A stretch of 19,258 bases of DNA from Candidatus Heimdallarchaeota archaeon (lineage in GTDB: Archaea; Asgardarchaeota; Heimdallarchaeia; Heimdallarchaeales; Heimdallarchaeaceae), in the NCBI GenBank assembly GCA_016839875.1, contig JAEOTK010000341.1, positions 1 through 19,258 on the forward strand, written 5' to 3'. Within the stretch, counting starts at the first letter, position 1. Each line of letters begins with the position of its first letter. Shown here in pieces: positions 1 to 6,769 of this stretch. The position numbers and the translations under genes are program-made. Below the pieces are notes generated by a model, which worked only from the letters and a program-made list of their open reading frames with translations, did not search any database and was not told the DNA's origin.

Positions 1-366
1 CCCAGATGTAATTATTTATTCGAATCTTCCTTAGGAGGTTTCTTACTAGAAAGGATTCTTTCTGTTCCTTTCAGTTCAATAATTTATACTCCTATTATCT
101 TAACAATCAATTACTATCTTGCATTATTGACATTTCAAGAGAGTTTGGTATCCTTTGGTATATTCGTAGCATTTCATAATCTTATGACAGCTTTCGTTCT
201 TCTTTTCATGCTTTTTGTCACTAGTGGAAGAAAGACTAGAATCTTTCTAATCAAACCCAAAAAACAAAGTAATCTAATAACAACGATAAAGGAGATAAGT
301 CCATTGATTAAGATGGCATTGTTTATGTTTATCTCTGCAGTAATATTTCCATTCTTTTTCAGATAG
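1..366 (+). CDS. Membrane protein, 3' part only (gene starts upstream of the window)
   Basis: The reading frame is open from base 1 to a TAG at 364-366, giving 121 visible residues, so the start lies outside the window. An internal TTG at 127 is not a convincing start because the frame upstream of it is equally open and protein-like. The visible part is hydrophobic, with about three likely membrane segments (around residues 28-43, 49-72 and 103-119). A basic loop (GRKTRIF, then KPKKQ) lies between the last two and ends would suit the cytoplasmic side. I do not recognise the family, and no catalytic motif is visible. It is the only plus-strand gene in the left half and converges on the solute-binding protein gene, with 90 bases between the two stops. 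That gap is T-rich at 396-412, which could end this transcript. It is real coding sequence with moderate confidence; function unknown. Confidence 0.55.
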   Translation, partial: PRCNYLFESSLGGFLLERILSVPFSSIIYTPIILTINYYLALLTFQESLVSFGIFVAFHNLMTAFVLLFMLFVTSGRKTRIFLIKPKKQSNLITTIKEISPLIKMALFMFISAVIFPFFFR

Positions 367-424
367 TAAAATTACAATTACAACAATATTGTACACTTCT
401 ATCTTATTTTGTTTGAATGTTAAT

Positions 425-453
425 AAAAATAAAAGAAAAAAGAAAAAAGAAAA
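425..453 (-). terminator. Oligo-T terminator after the solute-binding protein gene
   Basis: Immediately after the minus-strand stop at 457-459 the transcript would carry several runs of T separated by single C or A bases (on the plus strand, A-runs from 425 to 453). No stem-loop is needed: archaeal RNA polymerase stops at T-rich tracts. It is also positioned to separate this unit from the convergent gene ending at 366. Confidence 0.5.
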
Positions 454-456
454 TGA

Positions 457-2403
457 TTATTTCCTTTTACGGTATAAAGCTATAGCTGATGCTGCTCCGA
501 TTGCTGCGATTATTGCTAGGAACGGTGCTGGAGTAGGTAATGTAATTTCATAACCTGCTGCGGCTAACCACTCTTGTGCTAACGCGAGGTCTCTGGAGTA
601 TTTTGGCTCGATGTCATCATAGTAGTAGTATGCTGTAAATGGTTGAAGTGTAGTATGACATACAAACCATTCTCCTGCTCCGACTACTTGATTGATTTCT
701 TCTCGATCAATAGCATAACACATAGCTTTTCTTACTGCGACACCCTTGGTGTATTCTTCTTTACCTACTTCAGTTAACCATACAAAGTTATCTGCACCAC
801 CAACGAAAGGTCGGTTGAGATTGAAGAAGATAAAGTCGTAGTATGAACCAAGACGGGTTTGGACGATAAATCTGGAATCTGCTTGCATTTGTTTTCTTTC
901 AGAGTCAAATGCTCCACCAAAACTGAAGATGTCTAGTTTTCCAGCTTTGAATTCTGCAAGTTCAGCGGTTTGATCAGGAATAACTCTTACATTCCATGTT
1001 TCAATTGGAATTTCCATTCCTTCAGTTCCGTCAATAGCTCCTACACCAAACCAGTTTGGATTCTTCTTAAGAACAGTTACTGAGTGTTTGACATAGTAGT
1101 CTAACATGAACTTACCACAACCGAAGCAGGATTCACTGTATCCTTTCCATGCGTCTGTTTGAAGCATATCAGAGTGTAGACCCCAATTTGGATATCCACC
1201 AGCTGTATATGTCTTGTATGTGTCCCATGTGGTTGAATTTAGATAAAATTCAGGTAGAATTTCGAAACCGGCTAATGCTGACCAGAAATCGATATACATT
1301 TCTTTTTCGGGTGTAGCTGGATTGGCATCAATTTCAATATGGAATGCCATATCATCTGCTGGATCCACATAACAATTGCTTATAAAGTCATGGTAGGTAA
1401 GGTCCTCACTTGTGTTACCATTATTCCATGCAGCATATGTAAAGACTGCATCTTTTGCGGTAACCTGTTGATTGGTTCCATCACTGTATTCACCTTGTAG
1501 ACCAACCATTAGTTCACCAGTTGGTACATCGGCTAATGCAACTGAGCTTGATGTTCTTTCTGTTACGTTGTAACTTGGGTTCCAATACACACCATCACGC
1601 ATATAGAATTTGTAATGGAAGTCATCAATTTGATCCCAGTCATAAACTATACCAGTCTTTAATGGTGCAAGATCAGGACTCCATTGAATAACGGGTTCTG
1701 CATTTAATGTAAAGATATCTGCAGATGCTCCATCATCTGTGATTAATGGATTGAAATCTACCCACATCAAATCGGCTGTATTCCATTCAGTTATATCTTC
1801 TTGACCTTCATGAGCTCCACTAATGGTCATGTAAGGTAAGGAGTCATATACACCCCATCGAATGTCATAACCTAATGTATTAGACCAGGTAGAAACATAG
1901 CTTCTGTATGCGTACAGTGGTAAGAATGGAACGATTTTGTCCATCATTAGAACCTGCCAGTCATAGTAGTGTTGTTGTCTGGTTTCTAGATCTGTGATTG
2001 ATACACCTTCTGTTTGCATTGTTTCACTTAGATTACCATATGGGATCTCTTGGGTTAATCCGAATAGGTTCAATGAACCTGCTTCTGTGAAGATTGACCT
2101 CGAATCTGGAGAGGCTCCTCCTCCTCTGATACCAACGATACCTAGATCGTAATCGTGTGTCGCTACTAGTTCGCCTATGAATATAGACCATTCAAGCATT
2201 TTGATCTCTATGTCTACACCAATATCTCGTAGATATTGAGCAACATAAAGAGCAACATCTGCCCAACGACCGCCTCCATAGGTTTTGAAGACTAGGTTTG
2301 CAAAAGGCTCTTGTGCGGCATTAATAGTAGTAGCACTATATATGCTTACTACTGTTAAGCTAGAGATTATTAAAATAGCGAAGAACGCTGTTTTCTTTTT
2401 CAT
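457..2403 (-). CDS. ABC-type solute-binding protein (peptide/nickel class, SBP_bac_5), circularly permuted and membrane anchored
   Basis: This is an extracellular substrate-capture protein for an ABC importer of the oligopeptide/dipeptide/nickel class. Residues 1-30 form a signal peptide (KKK, hydrophobic core, cleavage near NAAQ). Residues 33-195 match the part that is normally C-terminal in this family: a strand and helix with YVAQYLRDIGVDIEI, then DYDLGIVG, then VLMMDKIVPFLPLYAYR. Residues 205-620 match the normally N-terminal and middle parts: DFNPLITDD, WDQIDDFHYKFYMRDGVYW, TAKDAVFTYAAW, then VRVIPDQTAELAEFKAGKLDIF, VRKAMCYAIDREEI and YSRDLALAQEWLAAAGY. The chain then goes straight into a P-rich linker, one membrane helix (625-643) and RKRK. 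A CFGCG motif (426-430) sits where a GTGPY-like motif is usual. No permease or ATPase gene is in the window. It is 17 bases downstream of the PGF-CTERM-like gene with its own strong ribosome binding site. The substrate cannot be told. Confidence 0.85.
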   Translation of the reverse strand: MKKKTAFFAILIISSLTVVSIYSATTINAAQEPFANLVFKTYGGGRWADVALYVAQYLRDIGVDIEIKMLEWSIFIGELVATHDYDLGIVGIRGGGASPDSRSIFTEAGSLNLFGLTQEIPYGNLSETMQTEGVSITDLETRQQHYYDWQVLMMDKIVPFLPLYAYRSYVSTWSNTLGYDIRWGVYDSLPYMTISGAHEGQEDITEWNTADLMWVDFNPLITDDGASADIFTLNAEPVIQWSPDLAPLKTGIVYDWDQIDDFHYKFYMRDGVYWNPSYNVTERTSSSVALADVPTGELMVGLQGEYSDGTNQQVTAKDAVFTYAAWNNGNTSEDLTYHDFISNCYVDPADDMAFHIEIDANPATPEKEMYIDFWSALAGFEILPEFYLNSTTWDTYKTYTAGGYPNWGLHSDMLQTDAWKGYSESCFGCGKFMLDYYVKHSVTVLKKNPNWFGVGAIDGTEGMEIPIETWNVRVIPDQTAELAEFKAGKLDIFSFGGAFDSERKQMQADSRFIVQTRLGSYYDFIFFNLNRPFVGGADNFVWLTEVGKEEYTKGVAVRKAMCYAIDREEINQVVGAGEWFVCHTTLQPFTAYYYYDDIEPKYSRDLALAQEWLAAAGYEITLPTPAPFLAIIAAIGAASAIALYRKRK

Positions 2404-2408
2404 TTTAA

Positions 2409-2416
2409 GATCACCT
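2409..2416 (-). promoter_or_regulatory. Strong ribosome binding site for the solute-binding protein
   Basis: The minus strand reads AGGTGATC five bases before the ATG at 2403. It matches eight bases of the canonical archaeal 16S 3' end complement (GGAGGTGATC) and lies in the 17-base gap after the upstream stop. This supports both the chosen start and a two-gene operon. Confidence 0.75.
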
Positions 2417-2420
2417 AATA

Positions 2421-3617
2421 TTATTTTCTACGACGCATTATTGCTAATGCAGCAACTAGCCCGAGCATTGAGACACTTATAAATATGCCGAACCCTGGAC
2501 CTGTGATTTCAGGTTCACCAACGAATATTCTTGCTATTCCTAAGCTAATCTCACATACTGGGTATGGAGTTTCATAGTAGTAGATATATGCAACTGAATA
2601 AGAGTCTGCTTTGAATCCCCAAACTGCAAAGAACACAAAATTGTTTCCTTTTATTAGAGGCAGATCATCAGGATCTGTTTCAACATTCATGTTTCCATCA
2701 TTTACCCACCACATAATTGTGTGTGGTCCCATGTTTCCTAGGGATACATATTCTGATGTTACATGTGATGCGTTGTGATACATCATAAACTCTGTATCTG
2801 TAGCGTTATAAGTTATTTCTACCGTCGTATTAATCATCGCGCCTTCTACACCTTCTTCAAGTTGCACAAAAGTATCTGAGGTTACAAATGCATATGGTTG
2901 ATATAAGTCAAACCATGATGTAACTGTATAGTTTTTATTATTTGGTAAGTCCTCTGATAATACTGGTACTGATGTTGGTATTGCCCAATTGTACCATGCT
3001 TCTTGTTGTAGTGTGGCATCTCCGTGTCTTGTTTCAGCGACATAGAACTTCACTTCATCTTTGGCATATTCCCAGTGGAATTCTGTATGATTGCCGTCAG
3101 AAACTAGTTCTGAACCTATAATTGTTAGGTAATGCCATCCAATGTCAAGTGTTAATAGAATGTCTTGATAAGTTCCAAAATCTACGGCTAAATCAGTTGC
3201 GCTCCAGCCCAAACCATAGTCATCTAATAGAACTTCAAAGTTTCCACAAACTCTTGTAACATTGTACAAGTCTGTTCCTTGATATCCTGCTGTCCAATTA
3301 TTCTGGGGACATGAGGCCCATTCTGTTGGTTGGTCTCCGCCTCCAGTGGTAACGTAAAATCCTGACCACCAGTAAACCACAGCAACATCATAGAAGAATG
3401 CAAAATTAATTACATCATCTTGTCCGTAAATGTTGTTATCTGCGAGGAATCTGGCATCTATTTCAAGATATATACTGTCAGAAGGGACGTAAGCAGATGG
3501 TACATATGACAGAGTTACATCAACTTGTTGAGTTGTTGAATCTGCATTTGATACTGCTGCAATCCCGATACCTGATAAGACAAAAAGGAATATCAAAATT
3601 AGTCCTTTTTTATTCAT
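2421..3617 (-). CDS. Secreted surface protein with PGF-CTERM-like anchor, unknown function
   Basis: This 398-residue protein carries an N-terminal signal peptide (residues 1-25, KK followed by a hydrophobic core, cleavage near SNA-D). Its extracellular body is rich in aromatic residues and beta-type sequence. It has at least seven N-glycosylation sequons (for example N107, N119, N176, N263, N271, N282) and a cysteine pair (C103, C124) that could form a disulfide. The tail is ITGPGFG (372-378), a membrane helix (378-394) and MRRRK. This tripartite layout matches the PGF-CTERM signal, which in haloarchaea is processed by archaeosortase A and attached to lipid. No archaeosortase is in the window, so processing here is inferred. 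I recognise no catalytic or binding domain. It is the first gene of a two-gene unit with the solute-binding protein, so it may be an accessory surface protein for the same uptake function. Being a cell-surface protein is fairly sure; the role is unknown. Confidence 0.75.
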   Translation of the reverse strand: MNKKGLILIFLFVLSGIGIAAVSNADSTTQQVDVTLSYVPSAYVPSDSIYLEIDARFLADNNIYGQDDVINFAFFYDVAVVYWWSGFYVTTGGGDQPTEWASCPQNNWTAGYQGTDLYNVTRVCGNFEVLLDDYGLGWSATDLAVDFGTYQDILLTLDIGWHYLTIIGSELVSDGNHTEFHWEYAKDEVKFYVAETRHGDATLQQEAWYNWAIPTSVPVLSEDLPNNKNYTVTSWFDLYQPYAFVTSDTFVQLEEGVEGAMINTTVEITYNATDTEFMMYHNASHVTSEYVSLGNMGPHTIMWWVNDGNMNVETDPDDLPLIKGNNFVFFAVWGFKADSYSVAYIYYYETPYPVCEISLGIARIFVGEPEITGPGFGIFISVSMLGLVAALAIMRRRK

Positions 3618-3623
3618 TTTTTT

Positions 3624-3630
3624 TCACCTT
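3624..3630 (-). promoter_or_regulatory. Ribosome binding site for the PGF-CTERM-like protein
   Basis: The minus strand reads AAGGTGA, with six bases between it and the ATG at 3617. It resembles the AGGTGATC site of the downstream solute-binding protein gene. Confidence 0.65.
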
Positions 3631-3665
3631 GCTTATCAAATATAAGCGAATCTTTCTATTGACCT

Positions 3666-3677
3666 ATTATATAAAAA
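3666..3677 (-). promoter_or_regulatory. TATA-box promoter of the surface-protein operon
   Basis: The minus strand reads TTTTTATATAAT, centred about 54 bases before the ATG at 3617. With the usual archaeal spacing of about 25 bases from TATA centre to transcription start, the leader would be some 25-30 bases long and include the ribosome binding site at 3624-3630. The rest of the 265-base gap up to 3882 holds no convincing gene. It contains a short palindrome GATTC-T-GAATC at 3783-3793. Confidence 0.6.
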
Positions 3678-3882
3678 GATTATGCCCTTAATCTACTAGT
3701 AAAGCCTAGAACTCAAAAATCGGTTCAATCATTAAATTGAATTTTTATCAAAGAACTGATTGATTATCCAAAAATAGCTGCTGATTCTGAATCGGAATTT
3801 CAATACTTTTGTCAAGATTGATTCTAAAGCACCTTACATTGACTTCAGAACCAGTTTTGGAGCATTTTTCATAATTATGACT

Positions 3883-4620
3883 TTATTCCAGATTATCAAC
3901 AAGTTTCTTTACTTCATTAATTGTTTTGTTAATTTTTGTAACTCGCTCTTCTAAATCTTCAATTAAACTTAGTATTTGATTAACATCAGCGGACTTACTA
4001 TCTGGAACTTTCTCTGTTGCTGTTTTTTGTATCGATTGGATTTTGGTAGCTGGTTCTTCATATTCCTCCTCATCAGCTAGATCCCCCAAAATAAGCCTTT
4101 TACTCATATGTTCAAATAACTCGTTGATATTTTCTCCAGTTAAAGCCGAAGTTTCATAAACTTTGACAGGAAAATCAAATGATGTTGAAAATTCTTTTGC
4201 GAATTTTTCTAGTTCTGTAGGTTCAACAACACGGTCATCCTTTAAATCAATTTTATTTCCGATCAAGTATAATTCTTGAAGAGAGTTTTTAGCGAATTTT
4301 GTAGCTTCTTCAGCCCATTTCAAACTATTATCTAAAGTTTTTGAATTTGTTACATCACATACAACAAGAGCACTTTTACAACCATGATAAAAGGAAGAAC
4401 GCATACCATGAAATATGGATTGTCCTGCAAGATCCCATATCGTGAGAAGTACCGACTCTCCTTCAACATCAACCTTCTGAGCCGCAAAATCAGCTCCCAA
4501 AGTTTTCAGATAATCAGCTCTGAAAGACTTCCCCATGTATTTTCTCCTGATTGAGGTTTTGCCTACTTCAGGATCTCCAATTAAAACTATCTTGTAAGCT
4601 CTTTTTGGTTCTATTGACAT
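3883..4620 (-). CDS. Rab-like small GTPase with C-terminal coiled coil
   Basis: This is a Ras-superfamily GTP-binding switch, closest by motif to Rab. All five G motifs are present: G1 GDPEVGKTS (15-23), G2 threonine T40 in KTLGADF, G3 WDLAGQ (62-67, with the catalytic-type glutamine Q67), G4 GNKID (121-125) and G5 ETSA (156-159). The GTPase domain ends near residue 176. After it come an acidic linker (DLADEEEYEEP) and a heptad-like helix from about 213 to 245 that should form a coiled coil. There is no C-terminal cysteine motif, so prenyl anchoring as in eukaryotic Rabs is not expected. The tail may instead bind partners or dimerise. The gene sits alone between a surface-protein operon and a peptidase gene, so context does not reveal its partner. 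Rab-like GTPases are expanded in Asgard archaea, which is a main reason for the lineage suggestion. No clear ribosome binding site is visible. Confidence 0.9.
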   Translation of the reverse strand: MSIEPKRAYKIVLIGDPEVGKTSIRRKYMGKSFRADYLKTLGADFAAQKVDVEGESVLLTIWDLAGQSIFHGMRSSFYHGCKSALVVCDVTNSKTLDNSLKWAEEATKFAKNSLQELYLIGNKIDLKDDRVVEPTELEKFAKEFSTSFDFPVKVYETSALTGENINELFEHMSKRLILGDLADEEEYEEPATKIQSIQKTATEKVPDSKSADVNQILSLIEDLEERVTKINKTINEVKKLVDNLE

Positions 4621-4697
4621 ACTCTCTCTAATTCATTTATTCCTAACACAATTTAATTCTTTTGTATTTTTTTGATATTTTGTTGTGTTTTACTCTC

Positions 4698-6026
4698 CTA
4701 ATCATTAAGCTCATTAACCAAACTCAAATAAAATTTCCTAACTATTGCTAAACTAGGTATTTCTACAAACTCATTTGCTCCATGAACATTTCCTCCCAAA
4801 GGTCCAAATTCTATAGCAGGAATGTTATTAGCACTGAACCATCTTGAATCTGTAGCTCCTCCCATTTCGATTGGTTCAGTTGACAAATCCATTTTTTCAG
4901 CTACAGCAATGCTCTTCTGTACTAACACCGAATCTAGGGGAGTATATACGGCTCCTATACTTCCTTTAGCATCAAGTTCAGAAGTAATAGACGACGAAGT
5001 GATAAAATCCTTAAAATAATTTTCAACATCTTCTAGGATATTATTCATAATCCGTAAATCCATTTGACACAGATAATGGGTTGTATCATCTCTGAAGAAA
5101 TTGAAGGTTAGATTTATTCCATAATCACTTGGTTTTGAAGGAATGTCTATTGATGCAAACTTGGTAACAGAATAGAAAAAATTAGTTAAGTTTTCATCAA
5201 AAACATGCAACTCTGCACTTTCATCATCAGGAACTATGTAATCTATTGATATATAAGAGGGCAAAACATTATTTTTCACAAATGCCCCATCAATTTTTTG
5301 TATTCTCAAATCATTTTTCCTTAAGTATTCCGAAGCCTTATCTGCACAATGAACATCAAGATCTCTCATGAAATATGCTGCATGCATTGTTCTATTTCCA
5401 GCTATTTCTGTCTCGAATTTCTTAGATTTCTTATATCCCTTTATTTTCTTCTCTAGTTTTGGCATTGTAAGAGAGATAACATATGGATTACGACGCCTAT
5501 TAACAATTTGCAGTCCATTTGCATCCCCATTTATCACAAAATCTGGAACAATTCCTTTTTGTTCCAACAAAGGAAGAAGGCTTCCAGCTCCTGCTTGACC
5601 TCCGGATTCTTCATCTAGATTTATTCCATAAACTATGGATGCTGAACTTTCATCAAGAAAATCCTTTGCAAGACTTAACATCACAGAAACAGCTCCTTTC
5701 ATATCTGCGGATCCTCTCCCAAAGGCTTTCTCTTCTTTAATAACAAGTTCAAAAGGATCAGTTTCCCAATTAGGGCCTGGGGGAACAACATCACAGTGAC
5801 CTAGAAATAGGATGGTAGGATTTTCTCTTTTGACATAGGAGAACAAAGACCAATATTCATCCTTCTCATATTGTATAGTCTTGTATCCAAAAGGATCTAG
5901 AAATTCGCTTTCAATATAGTCTAGAATATCTTTACTTGGGTAATTATTCTCTATTGGGTTATTTATTGTTTGAAAAGAAACAAGTTTTTTCAGTATGTCA
6001 ATGTAAGATCTCAATTTTATCCACAC
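4698..6026 (-). CDS. M20-family metallopeptidase/deacylase (ArgE/DapE/ACY1 type)
   Basis: This is a zinc-dependent amidohydrolase of the M20 family, which removes acyl groups or cleaves short peptides. The metal and catalytic residues are in order: GHCDVVPPG (H77, D79), GRGSADMKG (D108), LDEESGG (catalytic glutamate E139, ligand E140), GDANG (D168, in the position of the usual E/D ligand) and GGNVHGANE (H415). The dimerisation-domain histidine that completes the active site is visible as TMHAAY (H215). The length of 442 residues is a little above the usual 375-420, partly from a lysine-rich stretch at 190-205. The cytoplasmic substrate cannot be assigned between ArgE, DapE and peptidase types. 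No ATG exists at the 5' end. A GTG at 6026 is the longest option (a stop lies five codons upstream), and a TTG at 6014-6016 (residue 5) is an alternative. It is separated by 77 bases from the GTPase and 78 from the pilin-like gene. Confidence 0.85.
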   Translation of the reverse strand: MWIKLRSYIDILKKLVSFQTINNPIENNYPSKDILDYIESEFLDPFGYKTIQYEKDEYWSLFSYVKRENPTILFLGHCDVVPPGPNWETDPFELVIKEEKAFGRGSADMKGAVSVMLSLAKDFLDESSASIVYGINLDEESGGQAGAGSLLPLLEQKGIVPDFVINGDANGLQIVNRRRNPYVISLTMPKLEKKIKGYKKSKKFETEIAGNRTMHAAYFMRDLDVHCADKASEYLRKNDLRIQKIDGAFVKNNVLPSYISIDYIVPDDESAELHVFDENLTNFFYSVTKFASIDIPSKPSDYGINLTFNFFRDDTTHYLCQMDLRIMNNILEDVENYFKDFITSSSITSELDAKGSIGAVYTPLDSVLVQKSIAVAEKMDLSTEPIEMGGATDSRWFSANNIPAIEFGPLGGNVHGANEFVEIPSLAIVRKFYLSLVNELND

Positions 6027-6104
6027 TTTATGCTTTAGAGCTTATTTCACTTCTTGTTTCTCTCTTTTATTTGAACATTTTGCAAAACAGAATAAAAGTA
6101 CAAG

Positions 6105-6680
6105 TTACGTTATTAATTGTAGAGAACTTTGATAGAAAGCAGTTATCAAACTCTCTCTACTCCCTACCGATTGAACATAGAAATAATGAATAACAAAATA
6201 CACTGAACTCCCAACTACTATCTCACTTTCATCTAAATCGAGATTACTAGTTTTTGCTATGAATAGTGCAATGTCAGGTTCAGTAGTAGAAGGTGTCATT
6301 GAAAAACCATTGTATCCCTCATGCCAAAATTGCTGAGAAGTAACACTCCAAGATGCAGCTTCATCCAAAGTTTCTCCAGTAGGCAAGACTACGTCTACAT
6401 CATTAACATAGATTGAAGGAGAACCAACGAATAATGTTAAGTTCAAAGTAATTTCATCGTAATAACCATCAAGATCTGTATCTTCCATGCCTATTATTTC
6501 TGCAGAGAGTTGTACTACCTTAGGTTCTGTAGCCTTAACAGAACCTGGAAAAGCAATGTCATCTACATTCAGTAGAACAATCCCAACAAGTGCACCTGCT
6601 CCTAAAACCAAACCTAGAATGATAACAACAGCTAGTACTTCAGAAATACCTCTTTTGGATCTGCTCAGCTTCTTTAGCAT
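6105..6680 (-). CDS. Type IV pilin-like protein (archaeal Pilin_N type)
   Basis: The 191-residue protein opens with a short basic leader, RSKRG, followed by ISEVLAVVIILGLVLGAG and a hydrophobic helix to about residue 38. This is the class III signal peptide of archaeal type IV pilins: a prepilin peptidase would cut at KR/G, and the helix would form the filament core. The rest (residues 45-191) is a beta-rich extracellular head. It includes a stretch DTDLDGYYDEI (68-78) that resembles a calcium-binding aspartate loop, though this is only a resemblance. No pilus ATPase, membrane platform or prepilin peptidase gene is in the window, so it is an isolated pilin whose machinery must be elsewhere. 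The start is ATG at 6680, with only a weak ribosome binding site (GTGA) seven bases upstream. It could be a pilus subunit or a minor pseudopilin of a surface-protein system. Confidence 0.8.
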   Translation of the reverse strand: MLKKLSRSKRGISEVLAVVIILGLVLGAGALVGIVLLNVDDIAFPGSVKATEPKVVQLSAEIIGMEDTDLDGYYDEITLNLTLFVGSPSIYVNDVDVVLPTGETLDEAASWSVTSQQFWHEGYNGFSMTPSTTEPDIALFIAKTSNLDLDESEIVVGSSVYFVIHYFYVQSVGSRESLITAFYQSSLQLIT

Positions 6681-6721
6681 CTAGTTCACTTGATTTGGAT
6701 GTTATGTATAAGGTATAACAA

Positions 6722-6735
6722 CTATACTTTATAAC
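6722..6735 (-). promoter_or_regulatory. TATA-box promoter of the pilin-like gene
   Basis: The minus strand reads GTTATAAAGTATAG, centred about 48 bases before the ATG at 6680. This implies a leader of about 20-25 bases. Confidence 0.5.
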
Positions 6736-6769
6736 TTTTGAGTTAGAAAAATCGTTCTAGTATAATTGT

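Noticed and set aside
127..366. A separate 79-residue protein starting at a TTG at 127
   Set aside because: The frame is open and protein-like back to base 1, so this is the end of a longer gene cut by the window edge.
3721..3745. GGTTCAA resembling a tRNA T-loop
   Set aside because: No acceptor or anticodon stem could be paired around it, so it is not a tRNA.
3700..3882. A small gene on the minus strand between the surface-protein operon and the GTPase gene
   Set aside because: Only frames of about 30-55 codons without a suitable start, ribosome binding site or protein-like composition. Treated as intergenic.
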